Position numbers and translations under genes: made by a program. The notes below the pieces were generated by a model. The model was not told where the DNA came from, made no database searches, and saw only the letters and a program-made list of their open reading frames with translations. Below, piece after piece: positions 34,427 through 43,683 of a stretch of DNA of 64,000 nt (position 1 is the first letter of the stretch; every line of letters starts with the position of its first letter). The DNA comes from an uncultured Bacteroidales bacterium. GTDB taxonomy: Bacteria > Bacteroidota > Bacteroidia > Bacteroidales > P3. The stretch covers positions 124,001 to 188,000 of the forward strand of contig ONFR01000002.1 in assembly GCA_900317125.1 (NCBI GenBank). Direction: 5' to 3'.

Positions 34427-36604
34427 ATGAAGAAGTTTCTTGCTGTTATACTGACGTTGGCCACATTTTGTGGAACCGTTGCTGCTCAACCTACTAAAAA
34501 AATAACCCTCGAGGACATTTGGTCCAGAGCCACTTTCCGTCCAAGCGGTATATCGTCAATCCGTTCCATGCAGGACGGTGAGCATTATTGTGTGCTGACC
34601 CGTTCGGGAATAGAGAAGTATAACTACAAAACAGGGGAGAAGGTCGGTGTGGTTTGTGCATTCAACGACCCCATGCGTAAAAAAGTACGACCCATTCCCC
34701 CCATCGAGTCGTATGAGTTCTCCGCCGATGAGCAGAAAATCCTGCTTAGCGCCGAGTTCGAGCCCATTTACCGTCACAGTGGTGTGAGCACCTACTATAT
34801 CTATAATGTTGCCGACGGCAGTATGGAGTGCTTGACACGCGAGGGGAAACAGCGGCTCACCACTTTCTCGCCCGACGGCAAGATGGTTGCCTTCGTACGT
34901 GATAACAACCTCTATGTGATGGCTCTCAATTCATTGAAAGAGACAGCCGTCACTACCGATGGCAAGTTTAACGAGGTGATTAACGGCACCACCGACTGGG
35001 TATACGAAGAGGAGTTTGGTATCACCCAGGGATTCTATTGGTCGCCTGATAGCAAGAAGATTGCCTTCTACCGTTTCGACGAGAGTCGTGTGAAACAGTA
35101 TTCCATGCAGATGTGGGGAGAACTTTACCCTGAGAATTATACCTATAAGTACCCCAAGGCTGGTGAGGACAATTCGGTGGTGGATGTGTTGATTTATGAC
35201 CTTGAGTCGCAGAAGACACTGAAACTCGACATCGGCAGCCAGAATGATCAGTATATGCCCCGCATCCAATGGACTCAGAATCCAAACACCTTGGCCTTGA
35301 TGCGTATGAACCGTCTTCAGGACAAGATGGAATTGCTGTTGGCTGATGCCACGACCGGTGCTATCCGTCCTTTGTATGTTGAAGAGGATGAGGCTTATGT
35401 CGAGGTGCCTGAGACTTGGATGTTCCTCAAAGATGGTAAGCACATGCTCATTACCAGCGAAAAGAACGGCTATAACCACATTTATATGTACGACCTGAAT
35501 GGCAAGCTGGTGAAACAGATTACCGACGGTATGTACGATGTGGTTTCGATTTGCTCGGTTAATGAGAAAGACGGGCTGATTTATTACCTTTCGCACGAGT
35601 CGTCGCCCATCAATCGCGAGCTTTATTGCATTGACTTTAAAGGAAAGAAGAAAAAGAAACTGAGTGACAAGCCGGGTTGGTACAGTGCCAGTTTCAGTGC
35701 ATCAAGCAAATATTACATCAGCACCTTTACCGATGCCAATACCCCACCAGTGTATACACTGCATACCAGCAACGGCAAATTGTTGAAGACCCTTCAGGAT
35801 AATGCCGACCTTCAGGAACGCATGAAAGAGTATGGTGTCGGCCACAAGACTTTCGGCACCTTGACCACCTCATTGGGTACAGAGTTGAACTATTATATTA
35901 TTCTCCCTCCGGACTTTGATTCCACCAAGAGCTATCCATTGTTCTTCTATGTATATGGAGGCCCGGGTAACCAGCAGGTGACAAATAGTTATGGATATAG
36001 TGACTATTATTGGTTCCACATGCTTGCACAGCATGGCTATGTGGTGGCTTGTTTCGATGGCCGTGGTACCGGCGGCCGTGGCGCCCATTTCAAAAAGATG
36101 ACCTATAAGAATCTTGGTAGGATGGAATGCGAGGATGCAGTCGAAGTTGCACGCTGGTTTGGCAAGAAGAAGTGGATTGATGAATCCCGCATCGGCATTT
36201 TCGGCTGGAGCTTTGGCGGCTATCTTTCGACCCTGTCCATCCTGAAAGGACACGATGTCTTCAAGAGCGCCATTGCTGTGGCTCCTGTCATCACTTGGCG
36301 TTATTATGACAATATCTACACCGAGCGATTCCTGCAGCGGCCTCAGGATAATCCACGCGGATATGACGACAACTCACCACTGAACTATGCCAATCTCCTG
36401 AAAGGCAACTACCTCTTGGTGCATGGAACTGGCGATGACAATGTCCATTTCCAAAACGCCGTAGACATGGTTACCGCACTCGAGGCTGCCGGGAAACAGT
36501 TTGAGTTCCGTATCTATCCCAATAAAAACCACAGCATTTATGGTGGCAACACACGCCTGAACCTGTATGAATTGATGACGGACTTTATCTATCGCAAATT
36601 GTAA
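34427..36604 (+). CDS. S9-family dipeptidyl peptidase IV-like protein
   Basis: 725 residues with a signal peptide (1-20, TVAAQ). The N-terminal DPPIV-type beta-propeller (about 95-450) contains NGTTDWVYEEEFG, the double-glutamate segment that holds the substrate N-terminus in DPPIV. The hydrolase domain has the catalytic serine in GWSFGGYLS, the aspartate in GTGDDNVHF and the histidine in KNHSIYGG. It should cleave X-Pro dipeptides in the periplasm or at the surface, complementing the DPP5-like enzyme at 22794. Confidence 0.93.
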   Translation: MKKFLAVILTLATFCGTVAAQPTKKITLEDIWSRATFRPSGISSIRSMQDGEHYCVLTRSGIEKYNYKTGEKVGVVCAFNDPMRKKVRPIPPIESYEFSADEQKILLSAEFEPIYRHSGVSTYYIYNVADGSMECLTREGKQRLTTFSPDGKMVAFVRDNNLYVMALNSLKETAVTTDGKFNEVINGTTDWVYEEEFGITQGFYWSPDSKKIAFYRFDESRVKQYSMQMWGELYPENYTYKYPKAGEDNSVVDVLIYDLESQKTLKLDIGSQNDQYMPRIQWTQNPNTLALMRMNRLQDKMELLLADATTGAIRPLYVEEDEAYVEVPETWMFLKDGKHMLITSEKNGYNHIYMYDLNGKLVKQITDGMYDVVSICSVNEKDGLIYYLSHESSPINRELYCIDFKGKKKKKLSDKPGWYSASFSASSKYYISTFTDANTPPVYTLHTSNGKLLKTLQDNADLQERMKEYGVGHKTFGTLTTSLGTELNYYIILPPDFDSTKSYPLFFYVYGGPGNQQVTNSYGYSDYYWFHMLAQHGYVVACFDGRGTGGRGAHFKKMTYKNLGRMECEDAVEVARWFGKKKWIDESRIGIFGWSFGGYLSTLSILKGHDVFKSAIAVAPVITWRYYDNIYTERFLQRPQDNPRGYDDNSPLNYANLLKGNYLLVHGTGDDNVHFQNAVDMVTALEAAGKQFEFRIYPNKNHSIYGGNTRLNLYELMTDFIYRKL

Positions 36605-36649
36605 TCGTCATACTCCCAATGGTAAGAAATATAATTAGTTAGAAAAACA

Positions 36650-37378
36650 ATGAATTCAAGAAATATGAAAAGGATTTTGATATTATTGACTATTGTCACA
36701 GCCTTTGCTACCTCGACTCAAGCACAGTTCCTTAATTACGGTGTACGTGCAGGTGTTGGTTTCGCCACACATGTGGATGATTTAGCAGACAATTCGCCCA
36801 TACTGGCTGCCAACATTGGAGGTTTCGTCACCTATGGTTTCACGCAGTCGGCATCGCTGATGGCTGAGGTTTTCCGTTTACAGTCGGGTATCAACATTGT
36901 CCGTCGCGGTTGTAATTTCAAAGAGGTTCTCGAAGTGCCCATGTCCATCCGTGAGGGCTCTTATGATGTTTGGTACGCTCAGATACCCATTCTGGCATCC
37001 TTCCGATATGAGTTGCCTATCCGAATGCCTGGCCACTTTGCCCTCCTCTCCGTGGGCCCGGCCGTCAATATCGGTTTAATCGGTTCTTATGGCGACAGGA
37101 AGTTTACACGTGGATTGCCGCAGAGCGATCAGAATTATAAGATGAAAGTGTCGGCTTTCGATGTGATGAATCGTCTGGATATCGGCTTCCTCTTGGGAGT
37201 GGGCTATGAATATCAGGATCTTTCTGTCATGTTGCAGCTTGACTATGGATTCATGGCAGTCAACACTGCTCCTGACGTGTTGAAGATTATCGAGAACAAC
37301 AATTCTAATGCGACAGTCCCCCTCGGCAACAACTTTGCATTGTTGCTGACTGTGGGCTATCAAATCCCCTTCAGATAG
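36650..37378 (+). CDS. Outer-membrane beta-barrel protein (PorT-like)
   Basis: 242 residues. The methionine at 36665 (MKRILILLTIVTAF) is also a possible start. A signal peptide ends STQAQ. The mature part has alternating amphipathic strands (FLNYGVRAGVGFATHVDD; ASLMAEVFRLQSGINIV; LSVMLQLDYGFMAV) and a terminal aromatic strand (FALLLTVGYQIPFR), as expected for an eight-stranded outer-membrane barrel of the PorT/OMP_b-brl type. The exact role is unknown. It follows the DPPIV gene by 45 bases. Confidence 0.78.
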   Translation: MNSRNMKRILILLTIVTAFATSTQAQFLNYGVRAGVGFATHVDDLADNSPILAANIGGFVTYGFTQSASLMAEVFRLQSGINIVRRGCNFKEVLEVPMSIREGSYDVWYAQIPILASFRYELPIRMPGHFALLSVGPAVNIGLIGSYGDRKFTRGLPQSDQNYKMKVSAFDVMNRLDIGFLLGVGYEYQDLSVMLQLDYGFMAVNTAPDVLKIIENNNSNATVPLGNNFALLLTVGYQIPFR

Positions 37379-37414
37379 TCTTCACGCAACAGAGGTGAGC
37401 ATCACCCCAGCGAG

Positions 37415-37453
37415 GGAGACAGGTGGCTATCGTGGCATCTGTCTCCTTCTCTT
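37415..37453 (+). terminator. Terminator after the beta-barrel gene
   Basis: Stem ggagacag / ctgtctcc (37415-37422 with 37439-37446), followed by a pyrimidine-rich ttctcttttt. Confidence 0.7.
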
Positions 37454-37693
37454 TTTCACTTTACGCTAAACCCTTACATGCTAAGTGGTCTCAGTACTTT
37501 GGAAATGGACGAATAAAAGTGATAGGGGAGAATATTAGTGGGCATTCCTGAATAACCCAGCGGGACCTTTGTGCTTTATTCGCTCTACTTCTCATGAGTG
37601 TATGTACATGTGAAAAGTGCTGGAATGGAGTGTTGTTGTTGAAAAATAGTGCAAAAAAACTATATATAAAGTCAAAGTTTCAGAAAAAAATCG

Positions 37694-37701
37694 TATATTT
37701 G
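37694..37701 (+). promoter_or_regulatory. TAnnTTTG -7 box of the arginine deiminase gene
   Basis: TATATTTG, 71 bases before the start codon. The -33 position has TTTC rather than TTTG. Confidence 0.55.
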
Positions 37702-37772
37702 CAGAATCTGCGAAATGTGGTATCATGAATGAAAGATGCTGCAATATAGCGTACAACAACTAATTAAGGTAT

Positions 37773-39026
37773 ATGACAGAAATAAACGATAATCTAAAAA
37801 CGACTGTAAATGTGTCGAGCGAGTATGGACGGCTTAATGCTGTGCTGTTGCATCGGCCAGGAATAGAGATTGAGCGGATGACCCCCGATAATGCCAACGA
37901 GGCGCTGTATAGCGATATCCTCAGTAAACATATTGTTGACAAGGAATATTCTTCTTTCTGCGGAGTATTTGAGAAATGGACAAAGGTGTATTACGTAGAG
38001 GATATACTGGCTGACCTGATGGATAACGACGATGTGCGTCAGGTGATTGTAACGAAGAGCTGCCAGTTGGATGGCTGTGAACACATTATCGACGAGTTGA
38101 TGTGTCATCCGAGTGACCAATTGGCCAAGGAGTTGATTGAAGGTGTGCCTTTCCATGGTGATACTGACCCTCAATCTTTCAAGGAATCCCGTTTCACCCT
38201 TAAACCACTTTACAATCTTTTCTTCACTCGCGACGCCTCTTCGTCGGTCTACAATGAAGTGTTGATTAATTCAATGTCCTTCAAAGTCCGCGAGCGCGAG
38301 ACGCTTATCTATAAGTTTATTTTTGAGGACTATTTCCGTGCCAATACTTTCTGTGCTCAGGATAAGAACCCTAATGCACGGACAGAAGGCGGTGATGTAC
38401 AGATTGCCGGTCCCGACTTGATGTGCATCGGTTTGGGTATTCGTACCAATTACAAAGGAATCAAATTCCTGGCTGATAAGTTTGCCCAAGAACGCAAGCA
38501 TTTCCGTATCCTTGTTCAGGAATTGCCCCACAAACCGGATTCGTTCATCCATCTCGACATGGTACATACATTCTTGGGCAGCCATCAGTGTATGGTTTAT
38601 CAACCCATGTTGGACAAGGTGGGCCGTTTTACTGGCAAGTCCACCACACTTATCGAGTTGGACAACGGAAAGATGAAAGTGTCCGAATGTGACAATATTC
38701 TCCAAGGCCTCAAACTTTGCGGAATGGATATGGAACCAGTTTTCTGCGGAGGTTACGATTCGTGGTATCAGGACCGTGAGCAGTGGCACAGCGGCGCCAA
38801 CTTCTTCGCTTTGGGCGACGGGAAGGTGATAGGCTATGAGCGTAATCTTTATACTATCGAAAACCTGAACAATGCTGGTTTCAGTGTGTTGGATGCCGAC
38901 GACGTGTGCAGTGGCAAGGTCAATTTGAATGACTATGAGAAGTTTGTGGTCACCGTCAAGGCAAGTGAGCTGCCCCGTGCAGGTGGTGGTGCCCGTTGTA
39001 TGACGATGCCTATCAATCGCGATTGA
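37773..39026 (+). CDS. arcA: Arginine deiminase
   Basis: 417 residues. Family motifs in order: NVSSEYGRLNAVLLHRPG, LFFTRDASS (substrate Asp), EGGDVQIAGPD, HLDMVHTFLG (catalytic His) and the C-terminal GGGARCMTMPI, whose cysteine is the nucleophile. It converts L-arginine to citrulline and ammonia. No ornithine carbamoyltransferase or carbamate kinase lies nearby, so the full ADI pathway is not shown here, and a role in acid tolerance or nitrogen scavenging is equally possible. Confidence 0.92.
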   Translation: MTEINDNLKTTVNVSSEYGRLNAVLLHRPGIEIERMTPDNANEALYSDILSKHIVDKEYSSFCGVFEKWTKVYYVEDILADLMDNDDVRQVIVTKSCQLDGCEHIIDELMCHPSDQLAKELIEGVPFHGDTDPQSFKESRFTLKPLYNLFFTRDASSSVYNEVLINSMSFKVRERETLIYKFIFEDYFRANTFCAQDKNPNARTEGGDVQIAGPDLMCIGLGIRTNYKGIKFLADKFAQERKHFRILVQELPHKPDSFIHLDMVHTFLGSHQCMVYQPMLDKVGRFTGKSTTLIELDNGKMKVSECDNILQGLKLCGMDMEPVFCGGYDSWYQDREQWHSGANFFALGDGKVIGYERNLYTIENLNNAGFSVLDADDVCSGKVNLNDYEKFVVTVKASELPRAGGGARCMTMPINRD

Positions 39027-39077
39027 AAAAATAGTTAGAAAACAATCAGAATTACAAATTATTCTACCTTTAAAACT

Positions 39078-42000
39078 ATGAAAAGATACCATCTGATGAA
39101 CAACATCATAGGCTGGGTGATTTGCATCATAGCCTGTGCTGTTTACATCCTCACTGCCGAAGCTACTGCGTCGTGGTGGGATTGTGGCGAGTACATTGCC
39201 ACTGCTAATAAACTTCAAGTGGGACACCCTCCGGGAGCACCTTCGTTCCAGCTGATAGGAAGAATGTTCTCCATGTTTTCCACACCCGAGAATGTGGCGC
39301 ACGCTGTCAATGTGATGTCGGCAGTATGCAGTGGCTTTACAATTCTGTTCCTGTTCTGGAGCATCACTTTGTTGGCTAAGCATTTGCTTCCCGACCCCAA
39401 GAATCCCGATTTGAAGGATGTCCGCACCTGGGCAGTATTTGCTGCCGGTATTGTTGGCTCACTGGCTTATACTTTCAGCGACACATTCTGGTTCTCCGCT
39501 GTGGAAGGTGAGGTTTATGCCATGTCGTCATTCTTCACTTCTATCGTGTTCTGGGCTATCCTTAAGTGGGAGGAACAGGCTGACGATCCGCGCTCTTTGC
39601 GTTGGCTGGTACTTGTCTGCCTCTTGGTCGGCATCGCTATTGGTGTCCACCTGTTGAACCTCCTTACGGTTCCGGCCATCGTTTACGTGGTCTACTTCCG
39701 TAAATGGCCCAAGACCACTGTCAAGGGTTTCATCTGGAGTGGTGTAATCTCCGTGGTGTTGCTCGCGTTGATTCTGTGGGGCATCATCCCCGGCATAGTG
39801 AATGTCGATTCCGCTTTCGACGTCTTCTTTGTCAATACACTGCATCTGCCTTTCAACACAGGTACGATAGTCTTCTTCCTGTTGCTCTCGGCTTTGGTTG
39901 TGTGGGGTCTCTGGTATACCTCCGCCAAGAAGAAGAACAGACCGGTTATCAACTCCGCCATCCTCGGATTCTTGATGCTTGTCATTGGCTATTCGACATT
40001 CTTCCTTTTGGTGATTCGTGCCAACACAAACACTCCCCTCAACGAGAACGCCCCCAAGGATGCCGTAGCCATGCGTGCATATCTGGGACGTGAGCAGTAT
40101 GGCGACACCCCGCTCTTCACCGGTCAGTACTACACCGCTGGCAAACCGATTGATGCCAAGGAAGGCTACACTAAATATGTGCGTGGAAAGGATGAGCAGG
40201 GACGTGACCGATACATCCCCGCTTCCCACCAGCAGAAATTCATCTACCGTCAGAATCACACTGGTGTATTCCCCCGCATGTGGAGCGACGACAACTCCCG
40301 CCGTCATCCTCAATTCTACGAGTACTGGGCAGGTAAATGTCGTGGAGACCATAAACCCACCGCTGCACAGAACTTCAAATTCTTCCATGGCTACCAGATG
40401 GGCTTCATGTATTGGCGCTATTTCATGTGGAACTTTGCAGGTCGCCAGAACGATATCCAAGGTCATTATTTCAACGATAATGGTACTCGCGATTATGTCA
40501 ACGGCAACTGGATTTGTGGCATCAAGGCTATCGATGAAGCCCGTTTAGGACCTCAGGATAATCTGCCCGACCACATGAAGAACAACAAGGCGCGCAATGT
40601 CTACTACCTCCTGCCGCTGTTGCTTGGCTTGTGTGGACTGGTTTACCATGTCATGCGCAACAAAAAGGATGCTTTCATCGTTTTCATCATGTTCTTCATG
40701 ACGGGTATCGCCATCGGTATCTATCTGAACATGCCTCCCCGTCAGCCGCGCGAACGTGACTACGCCTTTGTGGGTTCATTCAGTTTCTTTGCCATCTGGA
40801 TAGGTTTGGCAGTGATGGCTCTTGCCGACTGGATCACACGCCTGCTGAAGAAAGAACAGCTGTATAAGTTCGTTATGCCTGTGGTATTCCTCCTCTGCCT
40901 GTTCGCGGCCCCCATCTTGATGGCTTCTGAAAACTGGGATGACCACGACCGTTCGGAGAAATACGCCGCTCGCGACTTTGCCAAGAACTATCTAGCATCC
41001 GTCGACAAGAATGGCGTGTTGATTACCTTCGGCGATAACGACACCTTCCCGCTTTGGTACGCCCAGGAGGTTGAAGGCTTCCGCACAGATGTCCGTATCC
41101 TCAACTACACCCTTTCGGGCATGCATTGGTATGTGGAGCAGCTCTTCAACAAACTGTATGAGTCCGAAGCCATGCCCTTCACCCTCACGAAGGACTTCTA
41201 TGGGTTAGGCAAGGATGTTATCTATCTGCAGGATAAGACAAACGACTATTTCGAGGTGACCGATGTGCTGGCTTTGTTGCGCGATAATCCCGAGAAGTTC
41301 ACTTCCCGCGATGCTCGCGGCGAGCAGGCAATTGTGCTGCCCACCACCCGATTCAAAATCACCCTCGATGTCCCCGCCTTGGTTGAGAAGGGTATCATCC
41401 CCGCCGCTATTGCCGACAAGGTGGATCCCGTCATCAAGTGGCAGATTAACAAAGGCAGCCTCTTCCGCCACGAGCTCATGATGCTTGATATCATCGGAAC
41501 CAACAAGTTCGTGCGTGATATCAATATTATGAACCCCAGCTATATTCAGGATGTGTTCCCCGTTATCCGCAACTATATTGTTCAAGATGGAATGAATTAC
41601 AAACTCATTCCGTTTGATGCAAAAGTGTCGCAGCCCGTACTCTTCGACAAGCGCGATAATCAGTACCACCTCCAGAGCTTCACCGAAGAGACCTACGACT
41701 ACTTCATCAATGGCTACAAGGACGACCAGGGTGTTCTCCATCCTTTGGAATGGGGCAACCTCAATGCCGACATTTATGTCGATCCCGTCAGCATCAATAT
41801 GGGTACCGTGCAACGTCAAACCTTCAGCATCGCTGCTCGCGAACTGTTGGAGAAAGGCGACACCGTGCGCGCCCGTAAGCTGCTTGAGATTAGCGACGCC
41901 AACTTCCCCGAGTCCAACTTCGCCTACGACAAGTACAGCGTAATCCTCATCGACCTGTATTACGATGTCTATGGGGCTGACCGTGCCTCCGCTATCTGGG

Positions 42001-42206
42001 ACAGCATCTATAAGTACTATGATCAGAACTTGAACTACTATTCCCAGTATAACGGTACGCCTAAAGCGCCCGGAGTCAAATCCAACATTGAGGAATCTTG
42101 CCAGATTCTATACACCCTCAGCCGTTTGGCCACCGAGATTCTCCATGACAACACCCGTGCAGAACAGGCGAAGCAAGCACTTGCCCAGCAAGGGTACACC
42201 TTCTAA
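39078..42206 (+). CDS. DUF2723-family polytopic membrane protein
   Basis: 1042 residues. The N-terminal DUF2723 region has a first membrane helix (IIGWVICIIACAVYIL), the conserved SWWDCGEYIATANKLQVGHPPGAP segment, and about ten more membrane helices to about residue 590. A C-terminal soluble region (about 600-1040) contains YAARDFAKNYLASVDKNGVLITFGDND. The acidic WWDCGE loop resembles that of GT-C glycosyltransferases, and related proteins have been linked to protein O-glycosylation, which would suit surface proteins of Bacteroidota. That role is inferred. It is 51 bases after arcA and 2 bases before the RHH gene. Confidence 0.88.
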   Translation: MKRYHLMNNIIGWVICIIACAVYILTAEATASWWDCGEYIATANKLQVGHPPGAPSFQLIGRMFSMFSTPENVAHAVNVMSAVCSGFTILFLFWSITLLAKHLLPDPKNPDLKDVRTWAVFAAGIVGSLAYTFSDTFWFSAVEGEVYAMSSFFTSIVFWAILKWEEQADDPRSLRWLVLVCLLVGIAIGVHLLNLLTVPAIVYVVYFRKWPKTTVKGFIWSGVISVVLLALILWGIIPGIVNVDSAFDVFFVNTLHLPFNTGTIVFFLLLSALVVWGLWYTSAKKKNRPVINSAILGFLMLVIGYSTFFLLVIRANTNTPLNENAPKDAVAMRAYLGREQYGDTPLFTGQYYTAGKPIDAKEGYTKYVRGKDEQGRDRYIPASHQQKFIYRQNHTGVFPRMWSDDNSRRHPQFYEYWAGKCRGDHKPTAAQNFKFFHGYQMGFMYWRYFMWNFAGRQNDIQGHYFNDNGTRDYVNGNWICGIKAIDEARLGPQDNLPDHMKNNKARNVYYLLPLLLGLCGLVYHVMRNKKDAFIVFIMFFMTGIAIGIYLNMPPRQPRERDYAFVGSFSFFAIWIGLAVMALADWITRLLKKEQLYKFVMPVVFLLCLFAAPILMASENWDDHDRSEKYAARDFAKNYLASVDKNGVLITFGDNDTFPLWYAQEVEGFRTDVRILNYTLSGMHWYVEQLFNKLYESEAMPFTLTKDFYGLGKDVIYLQDKTNDYFEVTDVLALLRDNPEKFTSRDARGEQAIVLPTTRFKITLDVPALVEKGIIPAAIADKVDPVIKWQINKGSLFRHELMMLDIIGTNKFVRDINIMNPSYIQDVFPVIRNYIVQDGMNYKLIPFDAKVSQPVLFDKRDNQYHLQSFTEETYDYFINGYKDDQGVLHPLEWGNLNADIYVDPVSINMGTVQRQTFSIAARELLEKGDTVRARKLLEISDANFPESNFAYDKYSVILIDLYYDVYGADRASAIWDSIYKYYDQNLNYYSQYNGTPKAPGVKSNIEESCQILYTLSRLATEILHDNTRAEQAKQALAQQGYTF

Positions 42207-42208
42207 TA

Positions 42209-42481
42209 ATGCCTATGAAAACCACCTCACAGGTCAAAAAGGCCAAAGTCAAGAAAGCGAAAAAGATCAGCATCACCCTCCCGCAGAGGGAGGGTGAGGC
42301 GCTGAAACTCTATGCCAAAGAGTTTCACGTCAGCTGTCCTGAGGCCGTCAGGCGGATGGTTCGCGAGGCCTTGAAGCAGTACAAGTCGGTCTCTTCAAAA
42401 GCCGAGCCGCTGAACCAACTGGGTCTTTTCGACACCGTGCAGGTGGATATTTTCAACAATACATCCAAGTCCATAGATTAA
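42209..42481 (+). CDS. Small ribbon-helix-helix-like protein with a clamp-binding-like motif
   Basis: 90 residues starting two bases after the DUF2723 stop. A second in-frame ATG at 42215 is also possible. The N-terminus is lysine-rich. Residues about 20-60 (KKISITLPQREGEALKLYAK, then EAVRRMVREALKQY) have the beta strand and two-helix pattern of ribbon-helix-helix DNA-binding proteins. The tail contains NQLGLFD, which fits the QLxLF pentapeptide by which many proteins bind the DNA polymerase sliding clamp. atpB follows 21 bases later. The function is unknown, and a small DNA-associated protein is the best guess. Confidence 0.7.
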   Translation: MPMKTTSQVKKAKVKKAKKISITLPQREGEALKLYAKEFHVSCPEAVRRMVREALKQYKSVSSKAEPLNQLGLFDTVQVDIFNNTSKSID

Positions 42482-42502
42482 ACACACTCAAAACCTAATA
42501 CA

Positions 42503-43648
42503 ATGAAGAAGTATTTCACATTCCTGTTTTTCCTGGCCTTCCTTTTCGGAATGCAAGCCTTTGCTCAGGAGCCGGTACCTGCGGCAACAGAAGAAGCAAC
42601 AGAAGAAGCAGCGGAAGGAAATGATGCCGGTTTCAATCCTGGCTCTACTATTATCGGCCATGTCACCGATGCACATTCCTGGCACATGTTCGACTTTTTC
42701 GACAAGTCCGGTGTCGAACATGCCGTAGCCATTCCCTTGCCTGTGATATTGATTAATGATGGTCATCTCGACATTTTCATGTCCTCCAAGTTCCATCATG
42801 GTCATGCCGACTACAAAGGCTATCGTCTCGTTGGTGGAGGTATCGAAAAGGAGGAAGTGATATGTGTCGACGAGAACGGACAGCCCCGTCTCGATGCTGC
42901 CGGCAATGTTGTCAAGCCGCTTGATTTCTCCATCACCAAAGTGTCCGCAGCCATCATGATAATCGTGTTGTTGCTTATCATTATTGTCATGGTCGCCAAA
43001 AAAGGATACAAAAAACGCGAGAACCAGGCTCCCAAAGGTCTCCAGTCGTTGGTCGAGATGCTTGTCGTATTTGTACGCGACAGCATAGTGCGTCCCATGA
43101 TAGGGGAGAAGCACTATGAGAAATATCTTCCCTACATGCTCACACTCTTCTTCTTCATTTTCTTCTCCAACTGCATGGGTCTCATACCCTTCTTCCCGGC
43201 GGGTGCCAATGTCACCGGCAATCTGGCTGTCACTGCCACCCTTGCCGTCATCACTTTCCTTATCACCAACCTCAGTGGCAACAAACATTATTGGATTGAT
43301 ATATTCAACACTCCCGGTGTCCCTGCATGGCTGAAAATCTTCCCCCTCATGCCCATTGTCGAGCTGGTGGGTGTGTTCACCAAGCCTATCGTGCTGATGA
43401 TTCGTCTATTTGCCAACATGACAGCTGGCCATATCGTCATCCTGGGTTTCGTGGTCATCATCTTCATCATCAGCAACACCCTCTCCATGGGTGTGGGTGC
43501 GGGTGTCTCCGTCATCTCGGTTGTGTTCAGTGTGTTTATCAGTGTGCTGGAGTGCCTGGTGGCTTACATCCAGGCCTTCGTCTTCACCATGCTTTCTGCA
43601 CTGTATATCGGCATGGCCGTTCACGAACCCCATCATGCCGAAGCATAG
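42503..43648 (+). CDS. atpB: ATP synthase F0 subunit a
   Basis: 381 residues. It has a signal peptide (1-20) and a periplasmic N-terminal domain of about 120 residues as in other Bacteroidota, then five or six membrane helices. The proton-path helix carries the essential arginine in MIRLFANMTAGH, and the last helix contains LVAYIQAFVFTMLSALYIG. It forms the stator half-channels next to the c-ring. In many Bacteroidota atpE follows, but here pgk starts only 35 bases later, so the rest of the operon lies elsewhere. Confidence 0.95.
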   Translation: MKKYFTFLFFLAFLFGMQAFAQEPVPAATEEATEEAAEGNDAGFNPGSTIIGHVTDAHSWHMFDFFDKSGVEHAVAIPLPVILINDGHLDIFMSSKFHHGHADYKGYRLVGGGIEKEEVICVDENGQPRLDAAGNVVKPLDFSITKVSAAIMIIVLLLIIIVMVAKKGYKKRENQAPKGLQSLVEMLVVFVRDSIVRPMIGEKHYEKYLPYMLTLFFFIFFSNCMGLIPFFPAGANVTGNLAVTATLAVITFLITNLSGNKHYWIDIFNTPGVPAWLKIFPLMPIVELVGVFTKPIVLMIRLFANMTAGHIVILGFVVIIFIISNTLSMGVGAGVSVISVVFSVFISVLECLVAYIQAFVFTMLSALYIGMAVHEPHHAEA

Positions 43649-43683
43649 TTCACGATAATTATTAACCTAAAATATAGTTGCTT

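Larger units (their letters stand above)
37379..37772. other. Intergenic region before the arginine deiminase gene
   Basis: About 390 bases without a gene. It holds a stem-loop near 37415-37446 and a -7 box at 37694-37701, and nothing else I recognise. Confidence 0.5.
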
